Positions 1 through 8,429 are shown, counted from the stretch's first letter. The stretch: 64,000 nt of DNA from Pirellulales bacterium (GCA_036267355.1 DATAWG010000042.1:80902-144901); one strand, 5' to 3'. Made by a program: numbers and translations. The notes: generated from the letters alone by a model not told the origin.

Positions 1-334
1 TCCGCACGAAGCAAGTCGTCATCAAGAGCACCGACGGCGCGAGACTGATCACGGTCAGCAATAGCATGATTTGGAGCGTGGAGCTAAGCCCCTCGGGGCT
101 CGTCCATTGCTCGGGTCCGCCGGCCAGGCCGGCTGGCAACTCGATTTTCGCGCCGGAATTTGCTTGCTGCTGCTGTGCCGCGAGTGGCCGAGAAGAGGCG
201 GCCGTGCTAAGAGCCACTAGTGCGACGACCGTCCAGCAGCGCAACTTCGCCGCCGTTTTTCGGCGTTTCGGTGCGCTCGTGACCTCGGCGGGTTGGCGAG
301 ATTTTCTCGGCGGAGTTTTTCGGCGGTCAAACAT
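1..334 (-). CDS. fliP: Flagellar export gate protein FliP, N-terminal part (cut by window edge)
   Basis: About 111 N-terminal residues of FliP, a core membrane protein of the flagellar type III export gate. The frame was read directly on the minus strand and starts at an ATG (332-334) that overlaps the end of fliO. A basic leader (residues 1-35) is followed by a hydrophobic signal-like stretch beginning CWTVVALVALSTA. The FliP hallmark lies near the window edge: TLQIMLLLTVISLAPSVLLM, the first conserved membrane segment of the family. The basic N-terminal extension of about 30 residues before the signal is longer than in most FliP proteins. fliQ, fliR, flhB and flhA would be expected next, beyond base 1. 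Identity is firm from the motif and the position after fliO. Confidence 0.88.
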   Translation of the reverse strand, partial: MFDRRKTPPRKSRQPAEVTSAPKRRKTAAKLRCWTVVALVALSTAASSRPLAAQQQQANSGAKIELPAGLAGGPEQWTSPEGLSSTLQIMLLLTVISLAPSVLLMTTCFVR

Positions 335-1106
335 CGTCGTCCTCCACGTTCAGCGAGCCGGCGAGCGGCCGGATTCCGATCGCCGGACGTGCCGCGGCAT
401 TGGCGGGTGTGTCTGCAAATCGGTCGATATCGCGGTCCTTCGGCCCCGGATCCAATTGGTTTGGCCGGCGCAGTTCGGCCAGTTGGCCGAAAATTTGGCG
501 AAATGCTTGCGTAGCCGAATTTGCTTGCGTCTGTTGGCACAGCCCGGCGAGCCGATCGACCTCCGCCGCATCGCTGATTTCGGCCAGCGTTTTCGCCCCA
601 TCCGGCGAAACCGCCACAAGCAGAAGCCGATTGCCGAAACGGATCACGTGCATTTGCTGCCGTCCAGCCAGTGGCGCGCGGCCCAGCAATTCGACGACAT
701 CTTTCGACAGCAGACGGACTGATTTTGGCGATCCGCGTTTCAACAGCCACACCAGCCCAAGGAACAACCCGATCACCACCGCTAGGCTGCCGAACATGCT
801 CACGATCGCCGGAGCTGAACTCGGCATCGCCGGAATGCCACGGTGTCCGCCGTTGGTATTCGTGGAATTGGCAAAGTCGCCGCTGCCAGGCCCGAGCGGC
901 AGCGGATCGATCTGCGGAGTCGGAGGCAGGCTGGGACGGGTGGGCGTCGCCGCGGATTGATACGTGGCCTGTCGAACTGCGCTATCATCGGAGATGCTGA
1001 GCGGCGCTGCGAAGGCATTCGAAGCCGACATGACGAGGGCCAATACAAACAGTGCGGTGGCATGCCTGCAATGGCGAGTGAAATGGCTCGGATACGCAGC
1101 ACGCAT
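327..1106 (-). CDS. fliO: FliO-like flagellar biosynthesis protein
   Basis: FliO is a small membrane protein that helps assemble the FliP/Q/R export gate. From the chosen ATG the product is 259 residues: a signal-like hydrophobic stretch (about 15-33), a Pro/Ser/Thr-rich linker, one transmembrane helix (about 99-122, VVIGLFLGLVWLLKR), then a cytoplasmic FliO domain containing VVELLGRAPLAGRQQMHVIRF and ending in an acidic EDDDV tail. An upstream in-frame ATG at 1217 would add 37 residues of biased A/R/G composition. It has a GGGGAG 12 bases ahead, so that start cannot be excluded. The stop overlaps the fliP start by a few bases, which suggests coupled translation. Confidence 0.8.
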   Translation of the reverse strand: MRAAYPSHFTRHCRHATALFVLALVMSASNAFAAPLSISDDSAVRQATYQSAATPTRPSLPPTPQIDPLPLGPGSGDFANSTNTNGGHRGIPAMPSSAPAIVSMFGSLAVVIGLFLGLVWLLKRGSPKSVRLLSKDVVELLGRAPLAGRQQMHVIRFGNRLLLVAVSPDGAKTLAEISDAAEVDRLAGLCQQTQANSATQAFRQIFGQLAELRRPNQLDPGPKDRDIDRFADTPANAAARPAIGIRPLAGSLNVEDDDV

Positions 1107-1284
1107 ACTCCGTGTGGCGTGGCGCTCCGCGGAGCATTGCGCAACGCCAGCCGCCGACGGCACACCGAGGGTACCTGCTACTCTTGCGAACGGTTTTTCT
1201 CGACGCCTTGCATCCATGCTTGTCGATCGCTCCCCTGCCCTGCCTCATCCTTGGCCGACGGCCGGGCCCAATTCGCTGGCCGGA

Positions 1285-1983
1285 CTAACTCGCCGGCGCC
1301 GCGTCGCCGACCACCAGTTCGGCCACGCGCACACAAAAATTGTCGTTGAGGATCAAAACCTCGCCGCGGGCAATCAACCGCCCGTTGGCATAAATATCCA
1401 CGGGATCGCCGGCCAGTTTATCCAATGGCACCACGGCCCCTTTGCCCAGCTTGAGCACGTCTTCCAGATGCATGTGCGTGCGGCCGAGTTCGATGCGCAG
1501 ATCGAGATCGACATCGCGGATCAAATCGAGGGTCGCGCTCTCCGCGGTCGGCGCGGCGCCGCTGAAATCGGTCAGACGAAACGGCAGCGCGCTGTCGCCG
1601 GCTGTGTCGCGTGGAGGATTTTGCACTGAGGCCAACGCCTGCTCGGCTTGGCTGAGTAAGAAGTCGATATCGCCTTGCGCGATCCGTCCCGGACCGGAAT
1701 CACCGCTTTGCGACGCCGGGCTGGCGGGTCGCGCTGGCCGAAGCGGATGCGCAGCGGCTGGCGGCGCGGCAGCGGGCACGGCCGGCGGCCGCGCCGGTTG
1801 CGAGGCGGCATTCTGATTCAGCAGCGCCTCGATCTCATCTTGGCGCAGAACCGAACTGCCCGGTTGCGCCGGCTTTGCTGCCGCGCTCGATGGGTTTGGC
1901 GTTGTCGGCGCTACGCCACTCTTCGCTTCGCGCAGCAACTGCTCGACGACGTCTTGCTTGGAAGCTTCAGAACCCTCGGCCAT
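1285..1983 (-). CDS. fliN: Flagellar motor switch protein FliN with long FliM-like N-terminus
   Basis: 232-residue switch protein, a C-ring component that takes part in rotor switching and export-cargo docking. The C-terminal SpoA domain spans about residues 151-226, with LDLRIELGRTHMHLEDVLKL and the conserved LILNDNFCVRVAEL. Family FliN is often about 100-140 residues. Here a roughly 150-residue Ala/Pro-rich N-terminus carries LRQDEIEALLNQ (46-57) and AQGDIDFLLSQ (102-112), plus a weaker QDVVEQLL (10-17). These resemble the EIDALL CheY-P-binding motif normally found at the FliM N-terminus. The SD AAAGGA sits about 5 bases before the ATG. fliM is not present between fliL and fliN, where it usually lies. 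Confidence 0.9.
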   Translation of the reverse strand: MAEGSEASKQDVVEQLLREAKSGVAPTTPNPSSAAAKPAQPGSSVLRQDEIEALLNQNAASQPARPPAVPAAAPPAAAHPLRPARPASPASQSGDSGPGRIAQGDIDFLLSQAEQALASVQNPPRDTAGDSALPFRLTDFSGAAPTAESATLDLIRDVDLDLRIELGRTHMHLEDVLKLGKGAVVPLDKLAGDPVDIYANGRLIARGEVLILNDNFCVRVAELVVGDAAPAS

Positions 1984-2166
1984 CGGAATCCTTTCCTCTG
2001 CCGCACGAATTACAGCCAGCTGCCGGCGCTCGGATCGACGCTAACCAACCCCGCCGCGGAACACGAGGTCCGCGCGACGATCACACAGCGCCGTGGCATG
2101 GCCCATTGCGGCACAGCTTCACGCTTGCACAACCTCAGTGTTGTACAACGTCATTGCTGCCCAACA

Positions 2167-2799
2167 TCACTGCTGTACGACGGCGAAGTCGCTGAAAACG
2201 ATTTCCTTCACCAGCGGCTCGCCCAGCAGCGAGTTGGTTTTCGCCAAAATCTGTCTTTTGATCAATCCCAAACTGGGATCGGCCAGATCGGCCATCGTGG
2301 CGTTGCGGATGATGACGATGACTTGGTCGCGAAAGCGGTGCTGGTCTTTCTTGAAGAGTTTTCCGAAAGTACTATTGTCGTCGTCGCCTACTTCGCCCGG
2401 CTTGCCGCCTTTGGCATGTTCCTTCTCGCCTGCATCTTTTGGCGCTTTGTCGCTAGCATCGACAGCAACGGTGCCATAGAGGTGAAAATCGATGAGCAGC
2501 GTCGTATTCGAATTGGGGTCGAAGGCTGTCAGGCTGAATTTGCCAAGATCGACCTCGCGATTTTCGCCGTGGCCATCGGTGGCCGTAGGATCGCTGTCCT
2601 TGTCTTTATCTTTGTCGTCGGCGTGCGCGGCTGCCTCTTTCTTGGCCTCGGCCTTGGCGGCGGAGCCGGGCAAATAGAGCCAAGCCAGCACGCACTGCAG
2701 CAGCACGATCCCGCCGACGAAGCCGATAATCTTGCCCTTGGAAAGCTTTTTGCCGCCGGCCTCGGCCCCGGCGGCATTTGAAGTGGCGGATTCAGCCAT
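2167..2799 (-). CDS. fliL: Flagellar basal-body-associated protein FliL
   Basis: 210-residue single-pass inner-membrane protein of the FliL family, which surrounds the stator and supports torque. The ATG at 2799 was chosen because the product then has a short cytoplasmic N-terminus followed by one membrane helix (IIGFVGGIVLLQCVLAWLYL). A further in-frame 25 residues upstream are basic and look untranslated. After the helix comes a charged linker with Lys/Asp runs (KDKDKDSD), then the periplasmic FliL domain. The family-typical C-terminus includes GEPLVKEIVFSDFAVVQ. The linker also contains an Asp/Lys/Gly-rich insertion (around GEKEHAKGGKPGEVGDDD) that lengthens the domain relative to common FliL. 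It lies after motB and before fliN. Confidence 0.88.
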   Translation of the reverse strand: MAESATSNAAGAEAGGKKLSKGKIIGFVGGIVLLQCVLAWLYLPGSAAKAEAKKEAAAHADDKDKDKDSDPTATDGHGENREVDLGKFSLTAFDPNSNTTLLIDFHLYGTVAVDASDKAPKDAGEKEHAKGGKPGEVGDDDNSTFGKLFKKDQHRFRDQVIVIIRNATMADLADPSLGLIKRQILAKTNSLLGEPLVKEIVFSDFAVVQQ

Positions 2800-2974
2800 A
2801 GCGTTTCTCTTTCGTATTGGAATCTTCTGTTGGGGCGACCGCGGTTTGGCTGACGCTGGTCGACCGGCCGCCAAAAAACGACCGCAACATTGAGCGATGG
2901 CGCACCGGTGGCCAACTGCTACTCAACTGTAGCCCAGATTTACGGACGGATGCGCCCGCCGAGCGGGAACGAGT

Positions 2975-3688
2975 TCACTTGCCGCCGCTGGAAAGGCCCC
3001 GCAAGTCCTCGGTGAATTCGTTCAGCATGAAGATTTCAACCCGGCTGTTTTTATCGAGTTCGGTCGGATCGCGGCCGACGTACACCGGTTCGAACTGGGC
3101 TGAAACGCCGATGCGAAACCGTGCCGGGTCGATTCCCAGCAGCACGAGATAATCCATCACCCGGTGGCAGCGCTGATAGGCCAGATCCCAGTTGTCGTTG
3201 ATTTTGCCGTCGGGCGGAAAAGGGCGATTTTTCGTATGGCCGCGAATCTCGATCTTCTGCGGCTTGCCCGCCAGCTCTCGAGCCTCCTCCTGCAATTGGT
3301 CGCGTTGCTCATCGGAAAGATCGAGCGTGCGGCCTTTGAAATAAATGATCCCACCGATGGTCTTCTGATCCCCCGAACGAATAGTGGCGACATGCGTATG
3401 GTCGCCGATCAAACCGAGGGTTTTGGTCGCGTGCGGGTCGGCTTTTTGACCGTTGGCTTTCGGCGATAAAGCCGACGTCGGCACCAGCATGTTCGTCGCG
3501 GGCGCGCCGACGTAGCGCCCGAACTGCCGGCGCAACGACATCATCACCGGATCTTCCTTCTTGGCGTTTTTGGCCCCCGCCATCGAAAACATGACGACAA
3601 AGAACGACATCAGGATGGTGATCATGTCGGCATACGACACCATCCATTCCGGAGCGCCTTCGGCATGGGCTTCTTCAGGCTCGAGCAT
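2975..3688 (-). CDS. motB: Flagellar stator protein MotB
   Basis: 237-residue MotB, the peptidoglycan-anchored half of the stator. A single N-terminal membrane helix follows WMVSYADMITILMSFFVVMF, and Asp21 in the SYAD motif is the expected ion-binding aspartate. The C-terminal OmpA-like peptidoglycan-binding domain (about 110-225) has KIEIRGHTKNRPF, WDLAYQRCHRVMDYL and NSRVEIFM. The cytoplasmic N-terminus is short and acidic. It follows motA with a gap of about 95 bases. No good Shine-Dalgarno sequence is visible before the ATG. Confidence 0.93.
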   Translation of the reverse strand: MLEPEEAHAEGAPEWMVSYADMITILMSFFVVMFSMAGAKNAKKEDPVMMSLRRQFGRYVGAPATNMLVPTSALSPKANGQKADPHATKTLGLIGDHTHVATIRSGDQKTIGGIIYFKGRTLDLSDEQRDQLQEEARELAGKPQKIEIRGHTKNRPFPPDGKINDNWDLAYQRCHRVMDYLVLLGIDPARFRIGVSAQFEPVYVGRDPTELDKNSRVEIFMLNEFTEDLRGLSSGGK

Positions 3689-3783
3689 GGGTTGAAGCCA
3701 TCGGAATTTGGCGCGACTCGATTGGCCGGTTCTGGCCGCGGTGGGTTGCCGTCAGGCTCGAAAGTCTGACCGACGCCCGGCGG

Positions 3784-4575
3784 CTAGGCGGCTTCTTGAG
3801 CGCCGGGGCGTAGCTTTGGAGGAAGGTAGGTGTTGAGTTTTTGCTGCACGGTTCGCGGATTGTCGCCCGATTGGATGGCCATGATACCGCGGAGGACGAT
3901 TTCCTTTGCCAGCGCCTCCTCATGGCTCCTCAAGGCCAGTTTCTCGGTAAACGGAATGCACACCAGATTCGCCATCAGTGCCCCATAGAGCGTGCCGATC
4001 AGGGCCACGGCCATCGACGGGCCGATCGAATCCGGATCCGACAGATTGCCGAGCATGAGCACCAAGCCAAGCAGTGTGGCAATCATGCCGAACGCCGGGC
4101 CGCACCGGCCGATCAATTCGAGGATCCGTTTTTGTTCGCGATGCCGGGTCGACATCGACGAGATTTCGGTGCGCATCACTTCTTGAATCACTTCCGGGCG
4201 GGTGCCGTCAACGGCCATTTGAATGCCCAAGGCGACGAATGGATCTTCAATCTGCGCGGCCTTGCTTTCCAGGGCGAGCAGGCCGTCGCGGCGAGCAACC
4301 TCCGAGAGGCCAACTAGTTGTTCGATCAGATGATTGAGGTTCTCCGGCTTGTGGAAAAACACTTTCATCAACACTTTCGGCAAGCCCAGCACATTGCGCA
4401 GCGGGAAGCCGACGAGCCCCACGCCGATGCCACCGCCGATGACCATCATGATGGCCGGCGGATCGATAAACGAGGCATAGTTGACGCTTCCCTTCCCTTC
4501 CATGCCCATCACGACGAGCGAACCCGCCATCATGCAGAAGGCCATCAGCAATCCGGCGACGGTGGCGATGTCCAT
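3784..4575 (-). CDS. motA: Flagellar stator protein MotA
   Basis: 263-residue MotA, the four-helix proton channel subunit of the flagellar motor. Membrane segments begin near residues 3-22 and 35-55, with two more at about 155-175 and 183-205. The conserved region PAFGMIATLLGLVLMLGNL and the following GPSMAVALIGTLYG match the family signature for helices 3 and 4. The cytoplasmic loop carries the charged RHREQKRILE segment. Length is normal. It lies between flbD and motB. The DNA just before the start consists of GGGTTAGGG/GTGAGGG-type repeats, so no clear ribosome-binding site is seen. Confidence 0.95.
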   Translation of the reverse strand: MDIATVAGLLMAFCMMAGSLVVMGMEGKGSVNYASFIDPPAIMMVIGGGIGVGLVGFPLRNVLGLPKVLMKVFFHKPENLNHLIEQLVGLSEVARRDGLLALESKAAQIEDPFVALGIQMAVDGTRPEVIQEVMRTEISSMSTRHREQKRILELIGRCGPAFGMIATLLGLVLMLGNLSDPDSIGPSMAVALIGTLYGALMANLVCIPFTEKLALRSHEEALAKEIVLRGIMAIQSGDNPRTVQQKLNTYLPPKLRPGAQEAA

Positions 4576-4578
4576 GCT

Positions 4579-4710
4579 ACGGGTTAGGGTAAGGGGTCAG
4601 GGTGAGGATAAGAGGTGAAGGTTGCGAAGAAGGATTGGCATTGAGAGCATGGGTGATCGACGCTTGCACGTGCCCTAACCCTATTCCCTAATTCCTCACC
4701 CTAATTCAGG
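4579..4710. repeat. Inverted GTGAGG/TTAGGG-type repeat between flbD and motA
   Basis: One side reads gggttagggtaaggggtc followed by agggtgagg. The other side, about 70 bases on, reads ccctaaccctattccctaa followed by ttcctcaccctaa. The two halves are imperfect inverted copies. The distal half contains the flbD stop codon, so the last codons of flbD lie inside the repeat. Similar G-rich strings occur before fliH (13261-13295) and before flgN (21571-21600). Confidence 0.7.
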
Positions 4711-4893
4711 AACCATGTGTTTGGCGCGTTGGTATTCGATCGCCCGTTCGAGCACTTCGTCCATCGTTTCTTGCACGACGACATGGTCGCCGCTGATGAG
4801 AGTGATGAACGTATCGTGATGGGCTTCGACATAGCGAATCAAGTCGGCATTGAGGACGAATTTTTCGCCGTCGAGGCGGGTCAGTTTGATCAT
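4696..4893 (-). CDS. flbD: FlbD/SwrD-family small flagellar protein
   Basis: 65-residue protein of the FlbD (SwrD) family, small cytoplasmic proteins encoded next to flagellar motor genes and linked in Bacillus to stator power. It starts MIKLTRLDGEKFVLNADLI and contains the family features LIRYVEAHHDTFITLISGD and VVQETMDEVLERAIEYQR. It is the first gene after the terminator at 5048-5073 and is followed by motA and motB, the usual order. The last residues are encoded by repeat DNA. Confidence 0.88.
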   Translation of the reverse strand: MIKLTRLDGEKFVLNADLIRYVEAHHDTFITLISGDHVVVQETMDEVLERAIEYQRAKHMVPELG

Positions 4894-4996
4894 CTTCGGT
4901 TCGCTGGAATTCGGATCGCCGCTCGAGCGGCGAAGGATCCACCCAGGGCGCGCTCATTGGGATCGAATCGCTATTCATCGTTCATCGTTGGGCGTT

Positions 4997-5011
4997 GCCA
5001 CCGGCACGCCA
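4997..5011 (-). promoter_or_regulatory. Candidate sigma-54 promoter upstream of flbD
   Basis: On the minus strand the sequence is TGGCGT-GCCGG-TGGC. GG and GC are separated by exactly 10 bases, as required for -24/-12 promoters. The -24 box keeps TGGC. The -12 box has TGGC instead of TTGC, so it is weaker than the site before flgB. A start near 4986 would leave a leader of about 93 bases to flbD. It lies just downstream of the flgE terminator. Confidence 0.42.
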
Positions 5012-5047
5012 CAAATCGCCGATCCGCTCCCCGAAATTTTAGGCCAC

Positions 5048-5073
5048 AAAAAAAGCCCTTGGCGGCCAAGGGG
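5048..5073 (-). terminator. Rho-independent terminator after flgE
   Basis: On the minus strand a GC-rich stem (CCCTTGG, loop CCG, CCAAGGG; 5055-5073) is followed at once by seven T residues (5048-5054). It lies about 210 bases past the flgE stop and marks the end of the flgB-to-flgE transcription unit. Confidence 0.85.
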
Positions 5074-5283
5074 GCGATTCAATGGGCGGCGTGATCGAGT
5101 GGCCAAATCGATCACTAAAAATATCGCCGCACTCGCGGCCACCGCGCTCCAAGCATAACGATGGTAACGATTGCGATGCCTGGGCGGTCCCCGCTTCTGA
5201 CGTGACGAAAGAACGTCCCGCGGGAACGCTCACTGCTGCGCAAGCCAGGAGTCGCATCCGGTTTAATCGCCTGGCTAGGGGCT

Positions 5284-7719
5284 CTACCGCGTCAGCTGCA
5301 TCAGGTCGTTGAACAATTGATTCGTGGTCGTCACCACCTGGGCATTACCCTGGTACGAAGTCGAGGCAAGGATCAAGCTCACAAGACTGGTGCCGATATC
5401 GGTGTTCGACTCCTCCAAACTGCCGGAGACGACGGTTCCGATGCCTTGCGTGCCGGGCGTTCCTTGCACGGGCAGCCCGGAGTTGACACCGGAGGAAAAC
5501 GTGTTGGCCCCTTCTTGGATCAAGCCGTCGGGGTTCGTAAAATTGGCCAGTTGGATCTGCCCCAACGTGCGCGTCACGCCATTGCTATACACGCCTTGGA
5601 TGCCGCCATCGGAGCCGATGTTGTAGCTGGTGAGCGTTCCCGGCGCGGAGCCGTCTTGATTGGTGACCGACAGCGTCGGCGCCGTGGTCGAAAGGCCCGA
5701 CACTTGTCCAAAATTGAGGTTGAACTGCAGCGACTGCGAAGCCACGTTGGTCCGCTGGATCGACACGGTGTCGTTCGTGACCGATTCCACGTTGCCATTG
5801 CCGTCGAATGTGACGAGCCCCGTGCCGACGGCGGTGCTATTGCCGCTGGTGGGTTCGTTGTCGGGCGACGATGCAAACCAGCGATACGTCGTGCTATTGC
5901 CGTCGACATTTTGCAGCGCCATCGTGATGTTGACGTTCACCGGGATACCCAGCGAGTCGTAGGCAATGAAGTTCGTACTGACCGATTGGCCGACGGCCGA
6001 TTGCGTTGTTTCGAAATTCAAATCGGGATCCGTCGTGGCGGCGCCGCTGGCGGGCGTCATTTGAAACGCCGTGAGAGGGATGGAGACGGCATTGGCGGTG
6101 CCGTTGTTGCTGACGATTTGAATCTGTCCGTCTCCAAGCACAAGGCCCCCTTGGGCAGCCCCGGAAATGTCGCCCGGAATCGGGTTCATCGGATCGGCGC
6201 TTGCGGGCTGGATGCCGCTGGCCTGACTGAGGAAATTGACGAGGTCCTGCACCGTCGTCGTGCTGGTGATTTGAAGCTTGGCAGCGCTGAGCGTCGTGCC
6301 GCCGACATTTCCGGTGTAGGTGAGCGTGCCAACCGAAAACGGCTGGACATAGCCCGTGCCGTTGTATTCCTGCACCTGCGTCAGCAGCGTGTTCGTCGTG
6401 ACGGGAGGTCCGTTGAAGTCGAGCTGTTCATAGCCGGAAGAGGAAGAATTCGTAATGGTCGTATCGGACGTATCGTCGACGTATGAAGTGCCGGATGGAA
6501 CAGTCGCCACGGCGTAGAACGACGACGGATCCGCGGCCGTGTTGCGGTAGATTCGCACTTCGCCGCCGGCATATTGGCCGGTCGGCGTGGGCAAGTCGGA
6601 TAAAACGACCTGGTCGTTCGACACGTTCAAAGGCCCGATCAACGGCGAAGGCGCACTCTCCGGCAAGCCCGCCTTGACGAAGGTGACATAGTAGCTGTAG
6701 TTGCCGGAGATGGTCGAGTTGGAGAATTGGGCGGCGGTTTGCAGCGTCGCGTCGCTCGTGGTGTCGGTATAGCCGGCGGCGGCCTGAGCGTTGGTCAGAC
6801 TCGCGTCGAGATAGTAGGCGGGTGTCGCACCGCTTGCGCTCTGATTCGTGGTGCGATAAATGTCCACTCCGACGTATTTGCCGGTACTGTCGGTCGGGAT
6901 ATTGCTGAGATCGACGCTCACGTTCGAGTCGCCAGAGGGCACAGTGACACTGAAGCTGATCGGGTCGCTCTGCGTGCCGTCGGCGGTCACGTAAACCGCC
7001 TGGTAGCTGTACGTGCCCGCTTGTAGCGAACCGACGTTTGACGTATCAACGGCGGTCGTCGGGGCGGTTTGCGGTCCGACGGCGATCGCGGCCGTAGCGC
7101 CCGCCGGCGGTGTGGCATAGCTCGAATCGCCGAGCACCGCGCTTTGAACGATTTGAGCCTGGTTGGCCACTGCCCCGGTTGGTGGAAGGTCGCCTTCGAG
7201 GGCGACATTCTGCGTCGCCTGGGCGACGGTTGAGGTTCCCAGCGGAATCGTGAGCGGCACAAGTTGCGTCGTATTCAGATTGAAATCGTCGTCGACGCCG
7301 TAGCCCAATAGCGAATCGCCCGACGCGGTGACCAATTGGTTTTCCGAATTGGTTTGAAATTCGCCGTCGCGGGTGTAGAGCGTTTGGCCTGCGTTTCCTT
7401 GAACCATGAAGAAGCCATCGCCCTGGACGGCCATGTCCGAGGGGCTGGAACTCGTTTGCAACGTACCCTGAGAGAAATTCGGAGTGATTTCCGCCACCTG
7501 CACGCCCAAACCGATCTGGCTTGGGTTGGTACCGCCGGAGTCGCCCGAGGGAGCCGACCCCAAACTGGTCGTTTGAGCGAATTGCGTTGCGAACACGGGC
7601 GACGAGGCCTTGTAGCCGATCGTGCTCGAGTTGGCGAGATTGTTGCCGATCACGTTGATCGACGTTTCCGCCGCGTTCAATCCCGTAAGCGCGGTGCTGA
7701 GTGCGGATGCTAAACCCAT
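5284..7719 (-). CDS. flgE: Flagellar hook protein FlgE with inserted tandem Fn3-like repeats
   Basis: 811-residue hook protein, about twice the length of the enterobacterial FlgE. The ATG at 7719 was chosen because the family N-terminus MGLASALSTALTGLN begins there, with AAAGGA eight bases upstream. The N-terminal D0 domain has NNLANSSTIGYKAS and the C-terminal coiled segment ends ASTSYQGNAQVVTTTNQLFN, both typical. Between the N-terminal FlgE region and the conserved D2-type part lie two tandem beta-rich repeats of about 90 residues (about 232-325 and 337-424). Each has a YSYQ/YSYY start, a central LSNIP/LSDLP and a closing xDIYR/VRIYR strand. They probably form extra surface domains on the hook. 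Confidence 0.93.
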   Translation of the reverse strand: MGLASALSTALTGLNAAETSINVIGNNLANSSTIGYKASSPVFATQFAQTTSLGSAPSGDSGGTNPSQIGLGVQVAEITPNFSQGTLQTSSSPSDMAVQGDGFFMVQGNAGQTLYTRDGEFQTNSENQLVTASGDSLLGYGVDDDFNLNTTQLVPLTIPLGTSTVAQATQNVALEGDLPPTGAVANQAQIVQSAVLGDSSYATPPAGATAAIAVGPQTAPTTAVDTSNVGSLQAGTYSYQAVYVTADGTQSDPISFSVTVPSGDSNVSVDLSNIPTDSTGKYVGVDIYRTTNQSASGATPAYYLDASLTNAQAAAGYTDTTSDATLQTAAQFSNSTISGNYSYYVTFVKAGLPESAPSPLIGPLNVSNDQVVLSDLPTPTGQYAGGEVRIYRNTAADPSSFYAVATVPSGTSYVDDTSDTTITNSSSSGYEQLDFNGPPVTTNTLLTQVQEYNGTGYVQPFSVGTLTYTGNVGGTTLSAAKLQITSTTTVQDLVNFLSQASGIQPASADPMNPIPGDISGAAQGGLVLGDGQIQIVSNNGTANAVSIPLTAFQMTPASGAATTDPDLNFETTQSAVGQSVSTNFIAYDSLGIPVNVNITMALQNVDGNSTTYRWFASSPDNEPTSGNSTAVGTGLVTFDGNGNVESVTNDTVSIQRTNVASQSLQFNLNFGQVSGLSTTAPTLSVTNQDGSAPGTLTSYNIGSDGGIQGVYSNGVTRTLGQIQLANFTNPDGLIQEGANTFSSGVNSGLPVQGTPGTQGIGTVVSGSLEESNTDIGTSLVSLILASTSYQGNAQVVTTTNQLFNDLMQLTR

Positions 7720-7871
7720 GATCGCGTCCTTTGACTGGCAAGTTGCCGCCACACCTGCCGGTTCCACCGGAAGGCACGACGTTGTTCTTTTTTAATCGTC
7801 TTCGACGCCCGGCTCCGCCAAGCGCCGAGTACGGATCGCTATCTTCTCGATCCCATCGGCAATCGACCAAG

Positions 7872-8429
7872 CTACGAACTGCCTCCCGTGGCTGCCGCGG
7901 CGGCGCTCGCGGCGTTGTTCACCACGTTCGCCGCGTTGGCGGCGGCCGTGCCGCCGCTCGACAATGCCTGCTCCACGGCGGCCAACGTGGATGCCGCCGC
8001 CGCATTGTTGCTCGTCGACAACACGCCCGTGACGTTCGCCAACGGAACGGTTTGCGTTCCCACTTGCAGCGAGGGTGTGCCGTCGGAAATACTCACCTGA
8101 CTGACGACTCCCGACGCGGCATTGCCATTGGAATCGGTGCCGGCAATCGTTGCGCCGATCATTGCGGTCGCGTTCGACAGTGCCTGGCCGACCTGCATTG
8201 CTTGCAACGTGGTTGTCAACTGGTTGCTAGCGGAAATTTGCTGCATATCACCGATCTGTGTCATCAGGTCGGTGTTCGACATCGGATTCATGGGATCCTG
8301 ATTCTGCATTTCCGCCAACATCATTTGGAGAAATTGGCTCGTGTTGACCGTCCCCAGCGTGTTCAAGGCGGCGGTGGTCGAAGCATCCAGACCGGACGAG
8401 TTGGTGGAACCGACACTACCGGTAGACAT
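7872..8429 (-). CDS. flgD: Flagellar hook capping protein FlgD
   Basis: 185-residue FlgD, the scaffold that caps the growing hook. The family N-terminal motif is clear: FLQMMLAEMQNQDPMNPMSN at residues 33-52, followed by LMTQIGDMQQISASNQL. The C-terminal half, which in many FlgD proteins contains Tudor and Fn3 domains, is short here and ends in an Ala/Asn-rich low-complexity tail (AANVVNNAASAAAAATGG). SD GAAGGA lies eight bases before the ATG. It sits between fliK and flgE, as in Bacillus-type fla/che operons. Confidence 0.9.
   Translation of the reverse strand: MSTGSVGSTNSSGLDASTTAALNTLGTVNTSQFLQMMLAEMQNQDPMNPMSNTDLMTQIGDMQQISASNQLTTTLQAMQVGQALSNATAMIGATIAGTDSNGNAASGVVSQVSISDGTPSLQVGTQTVPLANVTGVLSTSNNAAAASTLAAVEQALSSGGTAAANAANVVNNAASAAAAATGGSS

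Larger units (their letters stand above)
4894..5283. other. Intergenic region between flgE and flbD
   Basis: 390 bases separating two flagellar transcription units. It holds a minus-strand rho-independent terminator (5048-5073) and, downstream of it in the same direction, a sigma-54-like element (4997-5011) that could start the flbD-motAB-fliLNOP unit. The remaining part, 5080-5283, shows no gene or recognisable motif. Confidence 0.7.

Noticed and set aside
1984-2166. Possible truncated fliM in the fliN-fliL gap
   Set aside because: Only about 180 bases are available and no FliM-like residues could be read in any frame there.
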